A DNA stretch of 64,000 nucleotides, from NCBI RefSeq assembly GCF_003231275.1, contig NZ_QKVL01000008.1:1-64000 (forward strand), in the 5' to 3' direction. The translations under genes and the position numbers were made by a program. The first letter of the stretch is position 1. Each line of letters begins with the position of its first letter. The notes under the pieces were generated by a model, which had not been told where the DNA came from, ran no database searches, and saw nothing but the letters and a program-made list of their open reading frames with translations. Shown here one piece after another: positions 8,504 through 17,511 of the stretch. The stretch is from Pseudomonas huaxiensis. GTDB lineage: Bacteria; Pseudomonadota; Gammaproteobacteria; Pseudomonadales; Pseudomonadaceae.

Positions 8504-10960
8504 ATGCAGTACGACCGCTTCACCGCCAACCGCGGCTTGCCGTTCAAACGGGCACTGCTCAGCGCCTCGCTGTGCCTGGCGCTGGCCAGCACCGCGCACG
8601 TCCAGGCCGCTGCCGCCAGCAGCACCGCCATCCACAGCTACAGCATCGGCGCGGGGTCGCTGGGGAGCGTGCTCAACCGCTTCGCCACCGAAGCGGGTGT
8701 GGCGCTGTCGTTCGACACCGGGCTGACGCAGGGCAAGCAGAGCAATGGCCTGAGTGGCAACTACGGTGTCGAGCAGGGCTTCGCCGTGTTGCTGGCCGGC
8801 AGCGGCCTGGTGGCGGTGGTCGGCGCTGATGGCAGCTTTGTGCTGGTGCCGGCTGCCGAAAGCGGCAGCGTGCAATTGGGCGCTACCAGCATCAACGGCC
8901 AGGGCCTGGGCAGCACCAGCGAGCATTCCGGTTCCTACACCACCGGTGCAATGCAGACCGCGACCAAGCTGCCGCTGTCGCTGCGCGAGACGCCGCAGTC
9001 GGTGACCGTCATCACCCGCCAGCGCATGGACGACCAAGAGCTGCGCACCCTCGATCAAGTGGTACAGGCCACCCCAGGCCTGCGCAACAGCGCGTCGCGG
9101 CCGACCAACAACGAGTTCTTCTCCCGCGGCTTTCCCATCACCAACCTGATGTTCGATGGCCTGAGCACCACCTACAACGCCGACTGGGTGAGTAACGCCG
9201 ACATGGCGCCCTACGACCGCGTCGAAGTGGTCCGCGGCGCCACCGGCATGATGCAGGGCGCGGGCGAGCCGTCGGCGGCGATCAACATGGTGCGCAAGCG
9301 CCCGACCCGCGAGTTCCAGGGCAGCGTCAAGGGCAGCGTCGGCAGTTGGGACAATTACCGCGGCGAGCTGGACCTGTCCGGTCCGCTGAACGACAACGGC
9401 AGCCTGCGCGGGCGCCTGGTCGGCGCGTATCAGGACAAGCAGGGCTTCCAGGACTACACCGGCAAGGAGCGCAGCGTGCTCTATGCCATCGGCGAGGCCG
9501 ACCTGAGCGAAGACACCACCCTGACCCTGGGCCTCACCAACCAGAACGACAACCTCAACAGCAACTGGGGCGGCCTGCCGGTCAACCGCGACGGCAGCCA
9601 CCTGAACGTGCCGCGCTCCACCAACCTCGGCTATAGCTGGGGTCATCAGGACACCGACACCCAAACCCTGTTCGTCGAGGTGGACCACCGCCTGGCCAAC
9701 GACTGGCGCCTGCATCTGGCAGCGTCGAAAAGCTGGTCGGACTACGAGCTGATGGGCGCGGTGCTGGAGCATTACGCCAGCTACCAGCAGCGCATTTTCA
9801 ACCAGCGCCACGACTACGATCAGTCCTCCTACGACGCCTACGCCAGCGGTCCTTTCAGTCTGCTGGGACGCGAGCATGAGCTGGTGGTCGGCGCGAGCAA
9901 GCGCGAGGTGCGCGACAGCGTGCGCGGCGGCAGCCTCATCCACGTGGTGGGCGGCATCGACAACTGGGACGCCCACAGCCTCGACCGGCCGGTGGTCCCG
10001 GACCTCTACACTCAGGCGGAGAAGACCACCCAGGAAGGCGCCTACCTGACCACCCGCTGGAACCTCGCCGATCCGCTGAAGCTGATCCTCGGCGCGCGCC
10101 TGGACTGGTACGACTCCGTCGCGCTGTACAGCACCACCGACGCCTACTACACCCCGGACGCCGACCCACGAGTGCGCATCGTGCGCAACGTCACCAAGTA
10201 CGCCGGAGTGATATACGACCTCGACGACAACCACTCGGTCTACGCCAGCTACACCGACATCTTCAAACCGCAACGGGAGAAGAACACCAGCGGCGGCACC
10301 CTCAAGCCCATTACCGGCAAGAACTACGAACTGGGTATCAAGGGCGAGTACTTCGACCGCACCCTGACCGCCAGCGCGACCCTGTTCCAGACCGACCAGC
10401 TCAACCGCGCCGCCGATGTCGAGGACATCAGCCGCTGTACCGGCCAGCCCGCCGGCAGCTATTGCTCGGAAGCTTCCGGCAAGGTGCGCAGCCAGGGCGT
10501 GGAGTTCGAAGTGATCGGCGCGCTGACCCCGGACTGGCAGGTGGGTGCCGGCTACACCTTCGCCCAGGCCAAGTACCGCAAGGATGCCGACAAGGCCAAG
10601 GAAGGGCGCCTGTTCGACACCGACATCCCGCGCCATCTGTTCAAGCTCAACACCACCTGGCACCTGCCGGGCGAGCTGAACCAGTGGCGCGTGGGCGGCG
10701 ACCTGTATGCCCAGAGCCGCATCTTCAACAAGGGCGTTTCCTCCACCTACGGCAATTACCACATCGAGCAGAACGCCTACGTGCTGGTCGGGTTGATGGC
10801 CGGGTACAAGGTCAGCAAGGACATCGACACTCAGCTCAACTTCAATAACGTCTTCGACAAGAAGTATTACCAGGGCCTGGCGATGAACAACTCGTGGAGC
10901 CCGTATGACGTATACGGCGAGCCGCGCAACTTCACCCTGACGGCAAAGTATTCCTTCTGA
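8504..10960 (+). CDS. TonB-dependent siderophore receptor with STN domain (cassette A)
   Basis: An outer-membrane ferric-siderophore transducer of 818 residues. A signal peptide (to about VQA, residue 35) is followed by an STN signalling domain (about 42-120, HSYSIGAGSLGSVL). The linker leads into a plug with RETPQSVTVITRQRMDDQ, the TPGL segment and YDRVEVVRGATGMM. The 22-strand barrel ends in YGEPRNFTLTAKYSF with a terminal Phe. The plug motifs are like those of FpvA/FhuE-type receptors; the ligand is unknown. ATG 8504 has AGGAGA at good spacing; the frame is open upstream but lacks comparable signals. It is divergent from its sigma/FecR genes. Confidence 0.92.
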   Translation: MQYDRFTANRGLPFKRALLSASLCLALASTAHVQAAAASSTAIHSYSIGAGSLGSVLNRFATEAGVALSFDTGLTQGKQSNGLSGNYGVEQGFAVLLAGSGLVAVVGADGSFVLVPAAESGSVQLGATSINGQGLGSTSEHSGSYTTGAMQTATKLPLSLRETPQSVTVITRQRMDDQELRTLDQVVQATPGLRNSASRPTNNEFFSRGFPITNLMFDGLSTTYNADWVSNADMAPYDRVEVVRGATGMMQGAGEPSAAINMVRKRPTREFQGSVKGSVGSWDNYRGELDLSGPLNDNGSLRGRLVGAYQDKQGFQDYTGKERSVLYAIGEADLSEDTTLTLGLTNQNDNLNSNWGGLPVNRDGSHLNVPRSTNLGYSWGHQDTDTQTLFVEVDHRLANDWRLHLAASKSWSDYELMGAVLEHYASYQQRIFNQRHDYDQSSYDAYASGPFSLLGREHELVVGASKREVRDSVRGGSLIHVVGGIDNWDAHSLDRPVVPDLYTQAEKTTQEGAYLTTRWNLADPLKLILGARLDWYDSVALYSTTDAYYTPDADPRVRIVRNVTKYAGVIYDLDDNHSVYASYTDIFKPQREKNTSGGTLKPITGKNYELGIKGEYFDRTLTASATLFQTDQLNRAADVEDISRCTGQPAGSYCSEASGKVRSQGVEFEVIGALTPDWQVGAGYTFAQAKYRKDADKAKEGRLFDTDIPRHLFKLNTTWHLPGELNQWRVGGDLYAQSRIFNKGVSSTYGNYHIEQNAYVLVGLMAGYKVSKDIDTQLNFNNVFDKKYYQGLAMNNSWSPYDVYGEPRNFTLTAKYSF

Positions 10961-10965
10961 TCACT

Positions 10966-10989
10966 AGCCCACCCCCTGCGGGGTGGGCT
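10966..10989 (+). terminator. Hairpin after receptor A
   Basis: A perfect 10-bp stem, AGCCCACCCC / GGGGTGGGCT, with a CTGC loop begins 6 nt after the receptor stop. No U-tract follows, so termination efficiency is uncertain, but its position and stability suggest a transcript end. Confidence 0.6.
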
Positions 10990-11033
10990 GCCTCTCCGGC
11001 ATGATTCCAAACAGCCATGGCCCTTTCGCAGCG

Positions 11034-11052
11034 AATGAGATAAATTCTCAAT
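11034..11052 (+). promoter_or_regulatory. Fur box upstream of sigma B
   Basis: AATGAGATAAATTCTCAAT contains the dyad TGAGA...TCTCA and matches the Fur operator pattern well. It ends about 25 nt before the GTG start of the sigma gene, consistent with iron repression of the cassette. Confidence 0.65.
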
Positions 11053-11077
11053 CCCATTCGTCCAAGAGCCCCTTGCC

Positions 11078-11587
11078 GTGGCTGACACCAACAAGCTGAT
11101 GCACGACGTCTACAGCGAACACCACGCCTGGGTGTTCGGCTGGCTGCGCAAAAAGCTCGGCTGCGCGCATAACGCGGCGGACGTGGCACAGGACACCTTC
11201 CTCAGGATTCTCTCGTCTCGCGATGCCTTGCTGCTGGCCAGCCAGTCGCGGGGCTACATCGCGACCACCGCGCGCAACCTGCTGATCGACCGCGCCCGTC
11301 GCCAACGGCTGGAAAAAGCCTATCTGGAAGAGTTGGCGCTGCTCGCTCTGGAGCATCACGGTGCGCCGAGCGCCGAGCGGATCTGGGAAACCCTCGATGC
11401 GCTGGAGCAGATCTGTGCATTGCTCGAAGGCCTCGGCGCCAAGCCGCGGCAGGCGTTTCTGCTGCATTACCTCGAAGGCCAGCCGCAGGCGCGGGTCGCT
11501 GAACAACTCGGGATTAGCGTGCGCATGGTGCAAAAGCATCTGGTGCAGGTGCTGCTGCATTGCCAGAAGGTGCGCCAGCAGCCGTGA
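11078..11587 (+). CDS. ECF sigma factor, FecI family (cassette B)
   Basis: A 169-residue iron-starvation sigma factor starting at GTG 11078. Region 2 shows HAWVFGWLRKKLGCAHNAADVAQDTF, which here I read as the polymerase-binding and -10 recognition part. Region 4 shows QARVAEQLGISVRMVQKHLVQVL. The gene follows a Fur box and overlaps the FecR gene by GTGA. Its expected target is the receptor gene further downstream in the same direction (12671). Confidence 0.9.
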   Translation: MADTNKLMHDVYSEHHAWVFGWLRKKLGCAHNAADVAQDTFLRILSSRDALLLASQSRGYIATTARNLLIDRARRQRLEKAYLEELALLALEHHGAPSAERIWETLDALEQICALLEGLGAKPRQAFLLHYLEGQPQARVAEQLGISVRMVQKHLVQVLLHCQKVRQQP

Positions 11588-12573
11588 GCGACGACAACGA
11601 CCTGGCCCTGCAGGCCGCCGAATGGCTGGTGCTGCTCAGCGCCGACGATCCCGTCGAGCGCGAGCAGGCCGAGCGTGATTACCAGCAGTGGAAGCACCTC
11701 AGTCCCGCCCATGCCGAGGCCGCTGAAGGCATGGAGCGTCTGTTGGCGAGCCTGCGCGGAATACGCCAGGAGCCCGCCAGCGATCAGCGCCTGCACCGCT
11801 TGATCGACGGCGAAGTACGTTTTACCGAGCGTCGGCGGCGCAACAAGCGCCTCGGCGCGGCGCTGGGTTTGAGTCTGATGTTGCTGGTGCCGGGCTGGCT
11901 GACCTGGCAGCACTATCCCGGCGCGTTGTTGTTCGCCGATCTGGATACCGCAACCGGCCAATGGCAGGAGACACGCCTGGAAGACGGCAGCCGCCTGATT
12001 CTGGCGGGCGGCAGTGCGGTGAATCTGCATTTCACGGCGTCCGGCCGCGAGGTGGAGTTGCTGCGTGGCGAGATCCGCGTGGAAGTCGCCGCCGATGCGC
12101 AGCGACCATTCCAGGTGCTGACCCGCGAGGGCAGCATCCGCGCGTTGGGCACGCGGTTCGTGGTCAGCAAGCAGGCCGAGGCCACCGACCTGAGCATGCT
12201 TGAATCGAAAGTCGTCGCCCGTGCCCGTGAAGGGCAGGGCGAGGCGGTGGTCGCGGCGGGGCAGCAGGTGCGGATTCATCGCGATGGCCTCGATACTCTG
12301 CAGGTCATCGACCCGCAGGCCACCGATCAGGCCTGGCAGCAACATCGCCTTCTGGCACGCGGCCTGCCGTTGTCGCAGGTGCTGGAGCAACTGGAACGGC
12401 AGTATGTCGGGGTGCTCAGTTTCGACCGCGAGGCGCTGGCGTCGATCCAGGTGTTCGCCTCGCTGCCGCTGGACAATCCGCAGCGGGCGTTGCAGTTGCT
12501 GGAAGCCAGCCTGCCAATCGAGGTCAGCCGTGTGACGCCGTGGTTGACGCGGGTGCAGTTGCGGCGCGAGTAG
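11584..12573 (+). CDS. FecR-family anti-sigma factor (cassette B)
   Basis: A 329-residue FecR homologue. The N-terminal DUF4880 region shows AAEWLVLLSADDP and QQWKHLSPAHAEA. A basic stretch (ERRRRNKRLG) precedes the membrane segment LGLSLMLLVPGWL near residue 95-110. The periplasmic FecR domain follows (RLEDGSRLILAGGSAV). The C-terminal domain (QVFASLPLDNPQRAL) should receive the receptor signal. The GTG at 11584 overlaps the sigma stop as GTGA. Unlike A, C, E and F it lacks an RRxxL pattern right before the membrane helix. Confidence 0.9.
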   Translation: MSDDNDLALQAAEWLVLLSADDPVEREQAERDYQQWKHLSPAHAEAAEGMERLLASLRGIRQEPASDQRLHRLIDGEVRFTERRRRNKRLGAALGLSLMLLVPGWLTWQHYPGALLFADLDTATGQWQETRLEDGSRLILAGGSAVNLHFTASGREVELLRGEIRVEVAADAQRPFQVLTREGSIRALGTRFVVSKQAEATDLSMLESKVVARAREGQGEAVVAAGQQVRIHRDGLDTLQVIDPQATDQAWQQHRLLARGLPLSQVLEQLERQYVGVLSFDREALASIQVFASLPLDNPQRALQLLEASLPIEVSRVTPWLTRVQLRRE

Positions 12574-12580
12574 GCCGTGT

Positions 12581-12608
12581 GAACGATTTTTTGCGGCGGT
12601 GGTTCGTC
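12581..12608 (+). promoter_or_regulatory. Candidate ECF promoter for receptor B
   Basis: GAACGATTTTTTGCGGCGG followed by TGGTTCGTC lies just after the FecR stop and 60-90 nt before the receptor ATG. It matches the A/T tract plus G-rich block seen upstream of receptor A. Inferred from position and similarity only. Confidence 0.4.
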
Positions 12609-12670
12609 TTTTTCCGGGTGGTGCGTTGAGGTTCATGAGAATGAAATTCAACACAGGGAGACGCTTCACC

Positions 12671-15115
12671 ATGCCGCAACCACGCATCCGCACCCGGATC
12701 AAACCGCTGTTCCTGGTCATCCAGTTGGCCTGCGCACTGCCGCTGGGCATCGCCGGCCAGGTTCACGCCGAACAAACGGTCGCGCAGTACAGCATCGGCG
12801 CCGGTGCGCTGGGCGATGTGCTCAGCCAGTTCGCCGCCCAGGCCGGGATCGACCTGGCGGTCGATGGCCGTCTGGTGTCCGGCTTGCGCAGCGCTGGTCT
12901 GCACGGCAGCTTCACCGCCGAGGACGGTTTGCGTCACCTGCTGACGGGCAGCGGCTATGGTTTTGCGCTGACCACTGCGGGCTATGTGCTGGTGCCGCAG
13001 CCGGAGCAGGGCGCGGCGCTGCAACTGGACGCCACCAGCATCAATGGCGTTCTGGCCTCGCAGAATCCCAAGGGGCCGGTGGATGGCTATCTGGCGACCC
13101 GTGCCAGCAGCGCCACCAAGACCGACACGCCGCTGCTGGAAACCACCCAGTCGATCTCGGTGGTTACTCGCGACCGCATGGCCGTGCAGGGCGCGCAAAC
13201 CGTCAGCGAAAGCCTGGGCTACACCGCGGGCGTGCACGCCAATGTCGCCGGCAACAATCCCACCGACAACACCATCATGGTTCGCGGCTTCCAGCAGATT
13301 AATACCAACGCCTACACCGACGGCCTGCGCAACAACCAGATCGGCTACTACGCGCCCGAGCCCTACGGCATGGAGCGCATCGAAGTGCTCAAGGGCCCGG
13401 CCTCGGTGCTCTACGGCCAGGGCTCGCCGGGCGGTACGGTGAACTTTGTGTCCAAGCGCCCGACCTTTACCGAGCAGCGTGAAGTGGGTGTTTCCGTCGG
13501 CAGTCATGACCGCGCGCAGCTCTACACCGATGTGGCCGGCGTGCTCGATGAGCAGAAGACCCTGGCGTACCGCGTGGTTGCCCTCGGTCGTGATGCCAAC
13601 AACGGCATCGACGGCATCAAGGACGACCGCGTCTACATCGCCCCGAGCCTGACCTGGGCGCCGAATGAAGACACCTCGCTGACCCTGCTCGCCTCGTACC
13701 AGCGCAACAAGAATCTGTTCACCAGCAACATGCCGTACTCGCTGTTCGACGGCTCCAACCCCAATGGCCGGGTGCCGCGCCACCGTTCGCTGAACGAGCC
13801 CGGCTTCGATGCCGAAAAGTCCGAGCAGACCAGCCTTGGCTACGAGCTCAGCCACGCCCTCAGCGAGCACTGGACCTTCCGCCAGAACGCCCGCTTCACC
13901 CACTACACCGGTTATGAAAACCAGTTGTTCCGCAACAGCGGGGTGATCAACACCACCACCATCAACCGCTATTACCAGCTGCGCGATTACCAGAACGACA
14001 ACTTCGCCATCGACAACCAGTTGCTCGGCGCCTTCGAGACCGGGCCGTTCAGCCACACCTTGCTCAGCGGTGTCGATTATCAGCACAGCAAGCGCTCCAA
14101 CCCGAATCAGACCGGCGACGCTCCGGCGATCAACATCTATGCGCCTGACCGCAACGTGGTGGTCGATACCAGCCGCTACACCAGTCTGATGGACACCTCG
14201 GTCAAGAGCCGGCAACTGGGCGTCTACCTGCAGGACCAGATCAAGCTGGGCAACTGGGTCGCGTCCTTGGGTGGGCGCTACGACTGGGCCAGCCAGGACA
14301 CCGACAGCCGCACCTATACCGTCGCCACCAATCGCACCACTGGCGGGTTACAGACTGTGGACGCGGAAGACTTCACCGGCCGCGTCGGCCTCGGTTACCT
14401 GTTCGACTCCGGGGTGTTCCCGTATATCAGCTACACCGAATCCTTCGTGCCGACCTCCGGCACCGACCGCAGCGGCTCGGCCTTCCAGCCGGAAACCGCC
14501 AAGCAATATGAAGTGGGCGTGAAGTACCAGCCGACCGGCTACGACAGCTACGTCACCCTGTCGGCTTTCGACCTGCGCCGGCAGAACGTGCTGACCACCG
14601 ATGTGGCGGCGCCGAGTTTCAGTGTCCAGGAGGGTGAAGTCTCTTCACGGGGTATCGAACTGGAAGGCGTGCTCAAGCCGGTCGAAGGGCTGAACGTGAT
14701 TGCATCCTGGACCCTGAACAAGGTCGAGGTGAGCAAGGACAACCCCAACGTTGCCGGCGTCAGCAACAAAGGCAAGACCCCGGCCCGCACACCTGAGCAC
14801 CTGGCCTCGCTGTGGTCCGACTACACCTTGCAATCCGGCCCGCTGGCGGGGCTCGGTTTCGGTGTCGGCGTGCGTTACACCGGCTCGACCTACGGCGATG
14901 CACAAAACACCTTTCAGGTGCCGGATTACACCGTGGTCGATGCGATGGTCAGCTACGACTTCGGCAAGGCTGATCGCAGCCTCGATGGCCTGAAGGCGCA
15001 GGTGAATGTGAAGAACCTGACCGACAAGTATTACGTCGCCGGTTGCTTTGCCACGGTCGGCTGCCTGCTGGGGGCGGAGCGGACGGTTACGGCGGATCTG
15101 ACGTACAAGTGGTGA
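12671..15115 (+). CDS. TonB-dependent hydroxamate-type siderophore receptor (cassette B)
   Basis: An 814-residue outer-membrane receptor with a signal peptide ending near VHA (residue 34) and an STN domain (about 38-115, QYSIGAGALGDVLSQF). The plug contains ETTQSISVVTRDRM, MVRGFQQINTN and MERIEVLKGPASVLYGQ. The C-terminus VGCLLGAERTVTADLTYKW, with a preceding cysteine, is characteristic of FhuA/FoxA/FiuA-type receptors, so a ferrichrome- or ferrioxamine-like ligand is likely. This differs from the FpvA-like style of receptors A, C and D. ATG 12671 is preceded by AGGGAG; an in-frame upstream ATG pair near 12635-12641 lacks an SD. Confidence 0.92.
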   Translation: MPQPRIRTRIKPLFLVIQLACALPLGIAGQVHAEQTVAQYSIGAGALGDVLSQFAAQAGIDLAVDGRLVSGLRSAGLHGSFTAEDGLRHLLTGSGYGFALTTAGYVLVPQPEQGAALQLDATSINGVLASQNPKGPVDGYLATRASSATKTDTPLLETTQSISVVTRDRMAVQGAQTVSESLGYTAGVHANVAGNNPTDNTIMVRGFQQINTNAYTDGLRNNQIGYYAPEPYGMERIEVLKGPASVLYGQGSPGGTVNFVSKRPTFTEQREVGVSVGSHDRAQLYTDVAGVLDEQKTLAYRVVALGRDANNGIDGIKDDRVYIAPSLTWAPNEDTSLTLLASYQRNKNLFTSNMPYSLFDGSNPNGRVPRHRSLNEPGFDAEKSEQTSLGYELSHALSEHWTFRQNARFTHYTGYENQLFRNSGVINTTTINRYYQLRDYQNDNFAIDNQLLGAFETGPFSHTLLSGVDYQHSKRSNPNQTGDAPAINIYAPDRNVVVDTSRYTSLMDTSVKSRQLGVYLQDQIKLGNWVASLGGRYDWASQDTDSRTYTVATNRTTGGLQTVDAEDFTGRVGLGYLFDSGVFPYISYTESFVPTSGTDRSGSAFQPETAKQYEVGVKYQPTGYDSYVTLSAFDLRRQNVLTTDVAAPSFSVQEGEVSSRGIELEGVLKPVEGLNVIASWTLNKVEVSKDNPNVAGVSNKGKTPARTPEHLASLWSDYTLQSGPLAGLGFGVGVRYTGSTYGDAQNTFQVPDYTVVDAMVSYDFGKADRSLDGLKAQVNVKNLTDKYYVAGCFATVGCLLGAERTVTADLTYKW

Positions 15116-15120
15116 GCTGA

Positions 15121-15263
15121 CCTCATCGCTGGCAAGCCAGCTCCCACAGGGTCCTGAGCTAGACACAAAATCCTGTGGGAGCCGGTCTTGCCGGCGATGA
15201 GGCCGGCAGGTGCAGCCCGGTTGTCTGGTCTGGCCTCATCGCGAGCAAGCTCGCTCCTACAGA
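15121..15263. repeat. Three REP sequences in alternating orientation
   Basis: Copies of the Pseudomonas REP core lie at about 15121-15150 (CATCGCTGGCAAGCCAGCTC), 15172-15204 (inverted, TGTGGGAGCCGGTCTTGCC) and 15233-15263 (CATCGCGAGCAAGCTCGCTC). They fill the convergent gap between receptor B and the WYL gene and can form stable stem-loops that may act as transcription ends. Confidence 0.85.
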
Positions 15264-15290
15264 GGCATGAGCTGCGCGGAAGGGTCCACC

Positions 15291-16358
15291 TCACGCCGAA
15301 TAAAGCGCCACAGCCTTGCGCAGGTTGTCGCGCACATGCTCGCGTAACCCCACCGGCCCCAGCACTTCGATATCCGCCGCGTTGCTCAACAAAAACAGGC
15401 GCAAGCCCTGGCTGTCGAGAAGGTTGCAGGTCAGCTTCCAGTGCTCGGCGCCATCGGGTTGCAACACTTGATCATCGGTCAGCGGGTTCTCCCACAGCCG
15501 GTTGTACAGGTTGGCGCCAAGGCGCAGTTCCAGGCGGATTTCGCCGTCGCCATGCAAGGTCATCAAATGCCGCTGGGCCTCCAGCGAATGCACGTCGTAG
15601 CCCTCGGGATCGGCGATGTTCACCCGACCCGTGTCGATTGCAACGATGCGGTGCAGCATCAACGCACACAGCTCGCCCGGCCCGTTGCTGCCGTATTTGC
15701 CGCGCGGCTTTTGCGGGTCGGGTTGATAACCATCAAGCCACTGCTCTTCCGCCACCAGCGCCGACAGGTAGGTGTTGGAATCCTGGAGGGAGAGGGCCAG
15801 CGGCTTGAGCTGATAGACACACAGCGCGTCATCCGCGTCCCGTGGGCGGTAGGTCACGGCCAGTGGCTCGTCGCGGAAAATCGCCTGTTGCAGACGAGTC
15901 AGCAACGCGGCGTCATAGCGCCCGGGCCGCAGCACCATGAAGCGGGTACCAGAGGTGATGCGCCGGCCCAGGTCAATCCCGCGCCGGGTCTGATGGTTCA
16001 TCACGTGGATGGCGAAGTTGCGCAGCTCGGTCAGTTGTTCGGTGTGGGTCTTGAGCCCGAAGCGCTCGGCATGATCGAAGATCGCCGACAACGTCATGGC
16101 CTCGATCGGCAGCAGTTTCAGCTCATGCTGGTATTTGCTGATCCGCCACAGGATCGGCAGGCCGTTGCCCTGTTCCTCGGGCTGCACCACACCTTTTCCT
16201 TCAAGCCATTCGAGGTCGCGATTGATGGTTTTCAGTGAGCCGGACCATTCGCTGTCAGCGCCGTGCATCAGTTTGAGCAGGGTCGAGGCGGGTTGCGCTT
16301 GCTGCTGGCGGCCTAGCGCCTGGAGAAGCCGCTCGCGGCGAATTTCAAAATTTTTCAT
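15291..16358 (-). CDS. WYL-domain HTH transcriptional regulator
   Basis: A 355-residue regulator. The N-terminal winged HTH spans about residues 1-75 (RRERLLQALGRQQQAQP ... TINRDLEWLEGKGVV). A WYL-type ligand-sensing domain occupies the middle (PLAVTYRPRDADDALCVYQLKPLAL), followed by a WCX-like C-terminal domain (VLGPVGLREHVRDNLRKA). WYL proteins often control stress, DNA-damage or defence genes. It is divergent from the gene at 16456 with a 97-nt shared promoter region, so that gene is its likely target. I prefer ATG 16358 because the HTH begins there; an ATG at 16406 would add 16 residues. Confidence 0.85.
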   Translation of the reverse strand: MKNFEIRRERLLQALGRQQQAQPASTLLKLMHGADSEWSGSLKTINRDLEWLEGKGVVQPEEQGNGLPILWRISKYQHELKLLPIEAMTLSAIFDHAERFGLKTHTEQLTELRNFAIHVMNHQTRRGIDLGRRITSGTRFMVLRPGRYDAALLTRLQQAIFRDEPLAVTYRPRDADDALCVYQLKPLALSLQDSNTYLSALVAEEQWLDGYQPDPQKPRGKYGSNGPGELCALMLHRIVAIDTGRVNIADPEGYDVHSLEAQRHLMTLHGDGEIRLELRLGANLYNRLWENPLTDDQVLQPDGAEHWKLTCNLLDSQGLRLFLLSNAADIEVLGPVGLREHVRDNLRKAVALYSA

Positions 16359-16455
16359 CGAATCTGGCGGACCTGGACAAAAAGTGGGAAGGCTGGCTGT
16401 TTTCATACCCGGGCTGACAGGCGATAGTGCCTGCGCCAGCCCACAGGAGCATCAC

Positions 16456-17466
16456 ATGAAGCGTCAGTCCTACCTCGCTGCTACTCACGTTGCCGGTTTT
16501 ATCGACTGGTTGGCCACCGAGCTTGAATCGGTTTCGCTGTTCCGCCACCAATACGTCGACCGCCGCAAGGCATCCATCTGGCAGTGCAGCGACCTGTTCG
16601 ACGCCTTCGAAGGTTATCGCTGGAACCATCCCGGCAACGAGCGCCTGGGCTACGACGCCGGCGACTGCCCTCGCAGCAACGCCATCGCCCTCGATGCCCT
16701 GCGCCGTGACCTGCTGGCGGCCAGCGGCGATGATGCGCGCAGCCTGCTGGCCTCGCTGGACGTGATGGCCTGGGGCGGTGTCAGCGCCCGTAACGCCGAC
16801 TGGCTCAAGACCAACGAACACGGCCTGGCGCAGACCCTGCGCACGGTCAAGGCGGCGCTCGACGCCGGCGATCCGCAAGTATCGGTACTGCGCGACAAGG
16901 GCCTGCGCTTCAACTCCGGCATGACCAAGGTCTACTCGCTGCTCTGTGAAGACTTCCTGATCTACGACAGCCGCGTGGCAGCGGCGCTGGGCTGGCTGGT
17001 GGTCAAGTATTGCAAGGCCAAACACCTGGCCTGGGTCCCGGCCGAATTGTGCTTCCCTTGGGCGGCGGCCAAGGAGGGCGCCAACAGCGCCGCGCCGAAG
17101 CAGCGCAATCCGGGCAACCCGCAACTGCAGTTCAAGCGTCTGCGCGCCGGGCATCACCATGCGCTGTGGAACCTGCGGGCAAGCTGGCTGCTCAGTGCGG
17201 TGCTGGCGCATCCGGCGGCGGCCGACAGCCGTTTCAATCGGGTGACCGGGCCGGTCACGCCGCTGCGGGCGCTGGAGGCCGCGTGTTTCATGATCGGCTA
17301 TGACCTGGGCACGGACGACGGCGTGCAGGAATACAGCGACGAATTCGCCCAACGGATCCTGGCAGTGGCGGAAGAGGATTTTGTCGAGATCGATGCCGAT
17401 GAGCTGATCGGGCAACTGGATGAAATGATCAAGGCTGCGCGGGAGAAAAACTGCGGGCGGGTGTGA
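16456..17466 (+). CDS. Hypothetical protein, possibly OGG-glycosylase-like fold
   Basis: A 336-residue protein of unknown function. RFNSGMTKVYS (residues 151-161) followed by IYDSRVAAAL (169-178) resembles the substrate-pocket and core helix pattern of OGG-fold/HhH glycosylase-like proteins; the same pattern occurs in the protein encoded at 3328-3993. No signal peptide or membrane helix is seen; the C-terminal helix is acidic (AEEDFVEIDADELIGQLDEM). ATG 16456 has CAGGAG at ideal spacing. Divergence from a WYL regulator suggests it is induced by a specific signal such as DNA damage or invasion, which is inference. Confidence 0.75.
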   Translation: MKRQSYLAATHVAGFIDWLATELESVSLFRHQYVDRRKASIWQCSDLFDAFEGYRWNHPGNERLGYDAGDCPRSNAIALDALRRDLLAASGDDARSLLASLDVMAWGGVSARNADWLKTNEHGLAQTLRTVKAALDAGDPQVSVLRDKGLRFNSGMTKVYSLLCEDFLIYDSRVAAALGWLVVKYCKAKHLAWVPAELCFPWAAAKEGANSAAPKQRNPGNPQLQFKRLRAGHHHALWNLRASWLLSAVLAHPAAADSRFNRVTGPVTPLRALEAACFMIGYDLGTDDGVQEYSDEFAQRILAVAEEDFVEIDADELIGQLDEMIKAAREKNCGRV

Positions 17467-17480
17467 CGCGCGGGATGAGA

Positions 17481-17500
17481 GGGGCCGCGTCGGCGGCCCC
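17481..17500. terminator. Bidirectional hairpin between convergent genes
   Basis: A perfect 8-bp stem, GGGGCCGC / GCGGCCCC, with a GTCG loop sits in the 45-nt gap between the convergent gene at 16456-17466 and receptor C. There is no U-tract on either side, but the placement fits a shared terminator. Confidence 0.6.
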
Positions 17501-17511
17501 CGCACCTTGCT

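Noticed and set aside
8323..8631. Extended N-terminus of sigma A
   Set aside because: The extension would overlap the upstream region of the divergent receptor gene and the Fur-like site, and would give a length well above the family.
8492..10762. Long minus-strand ORF of 756 codons opposite receptor A
   Set aside because: It lies entirely opposite a well-supported receptor gene, has a shadow-type composition rich in Ala, Val, Gly, His and Gln, and shows no domain. Similar long antisense ORFs occur opposite receptors B, D, E and F and opposite hscC in this high-GC DNA.
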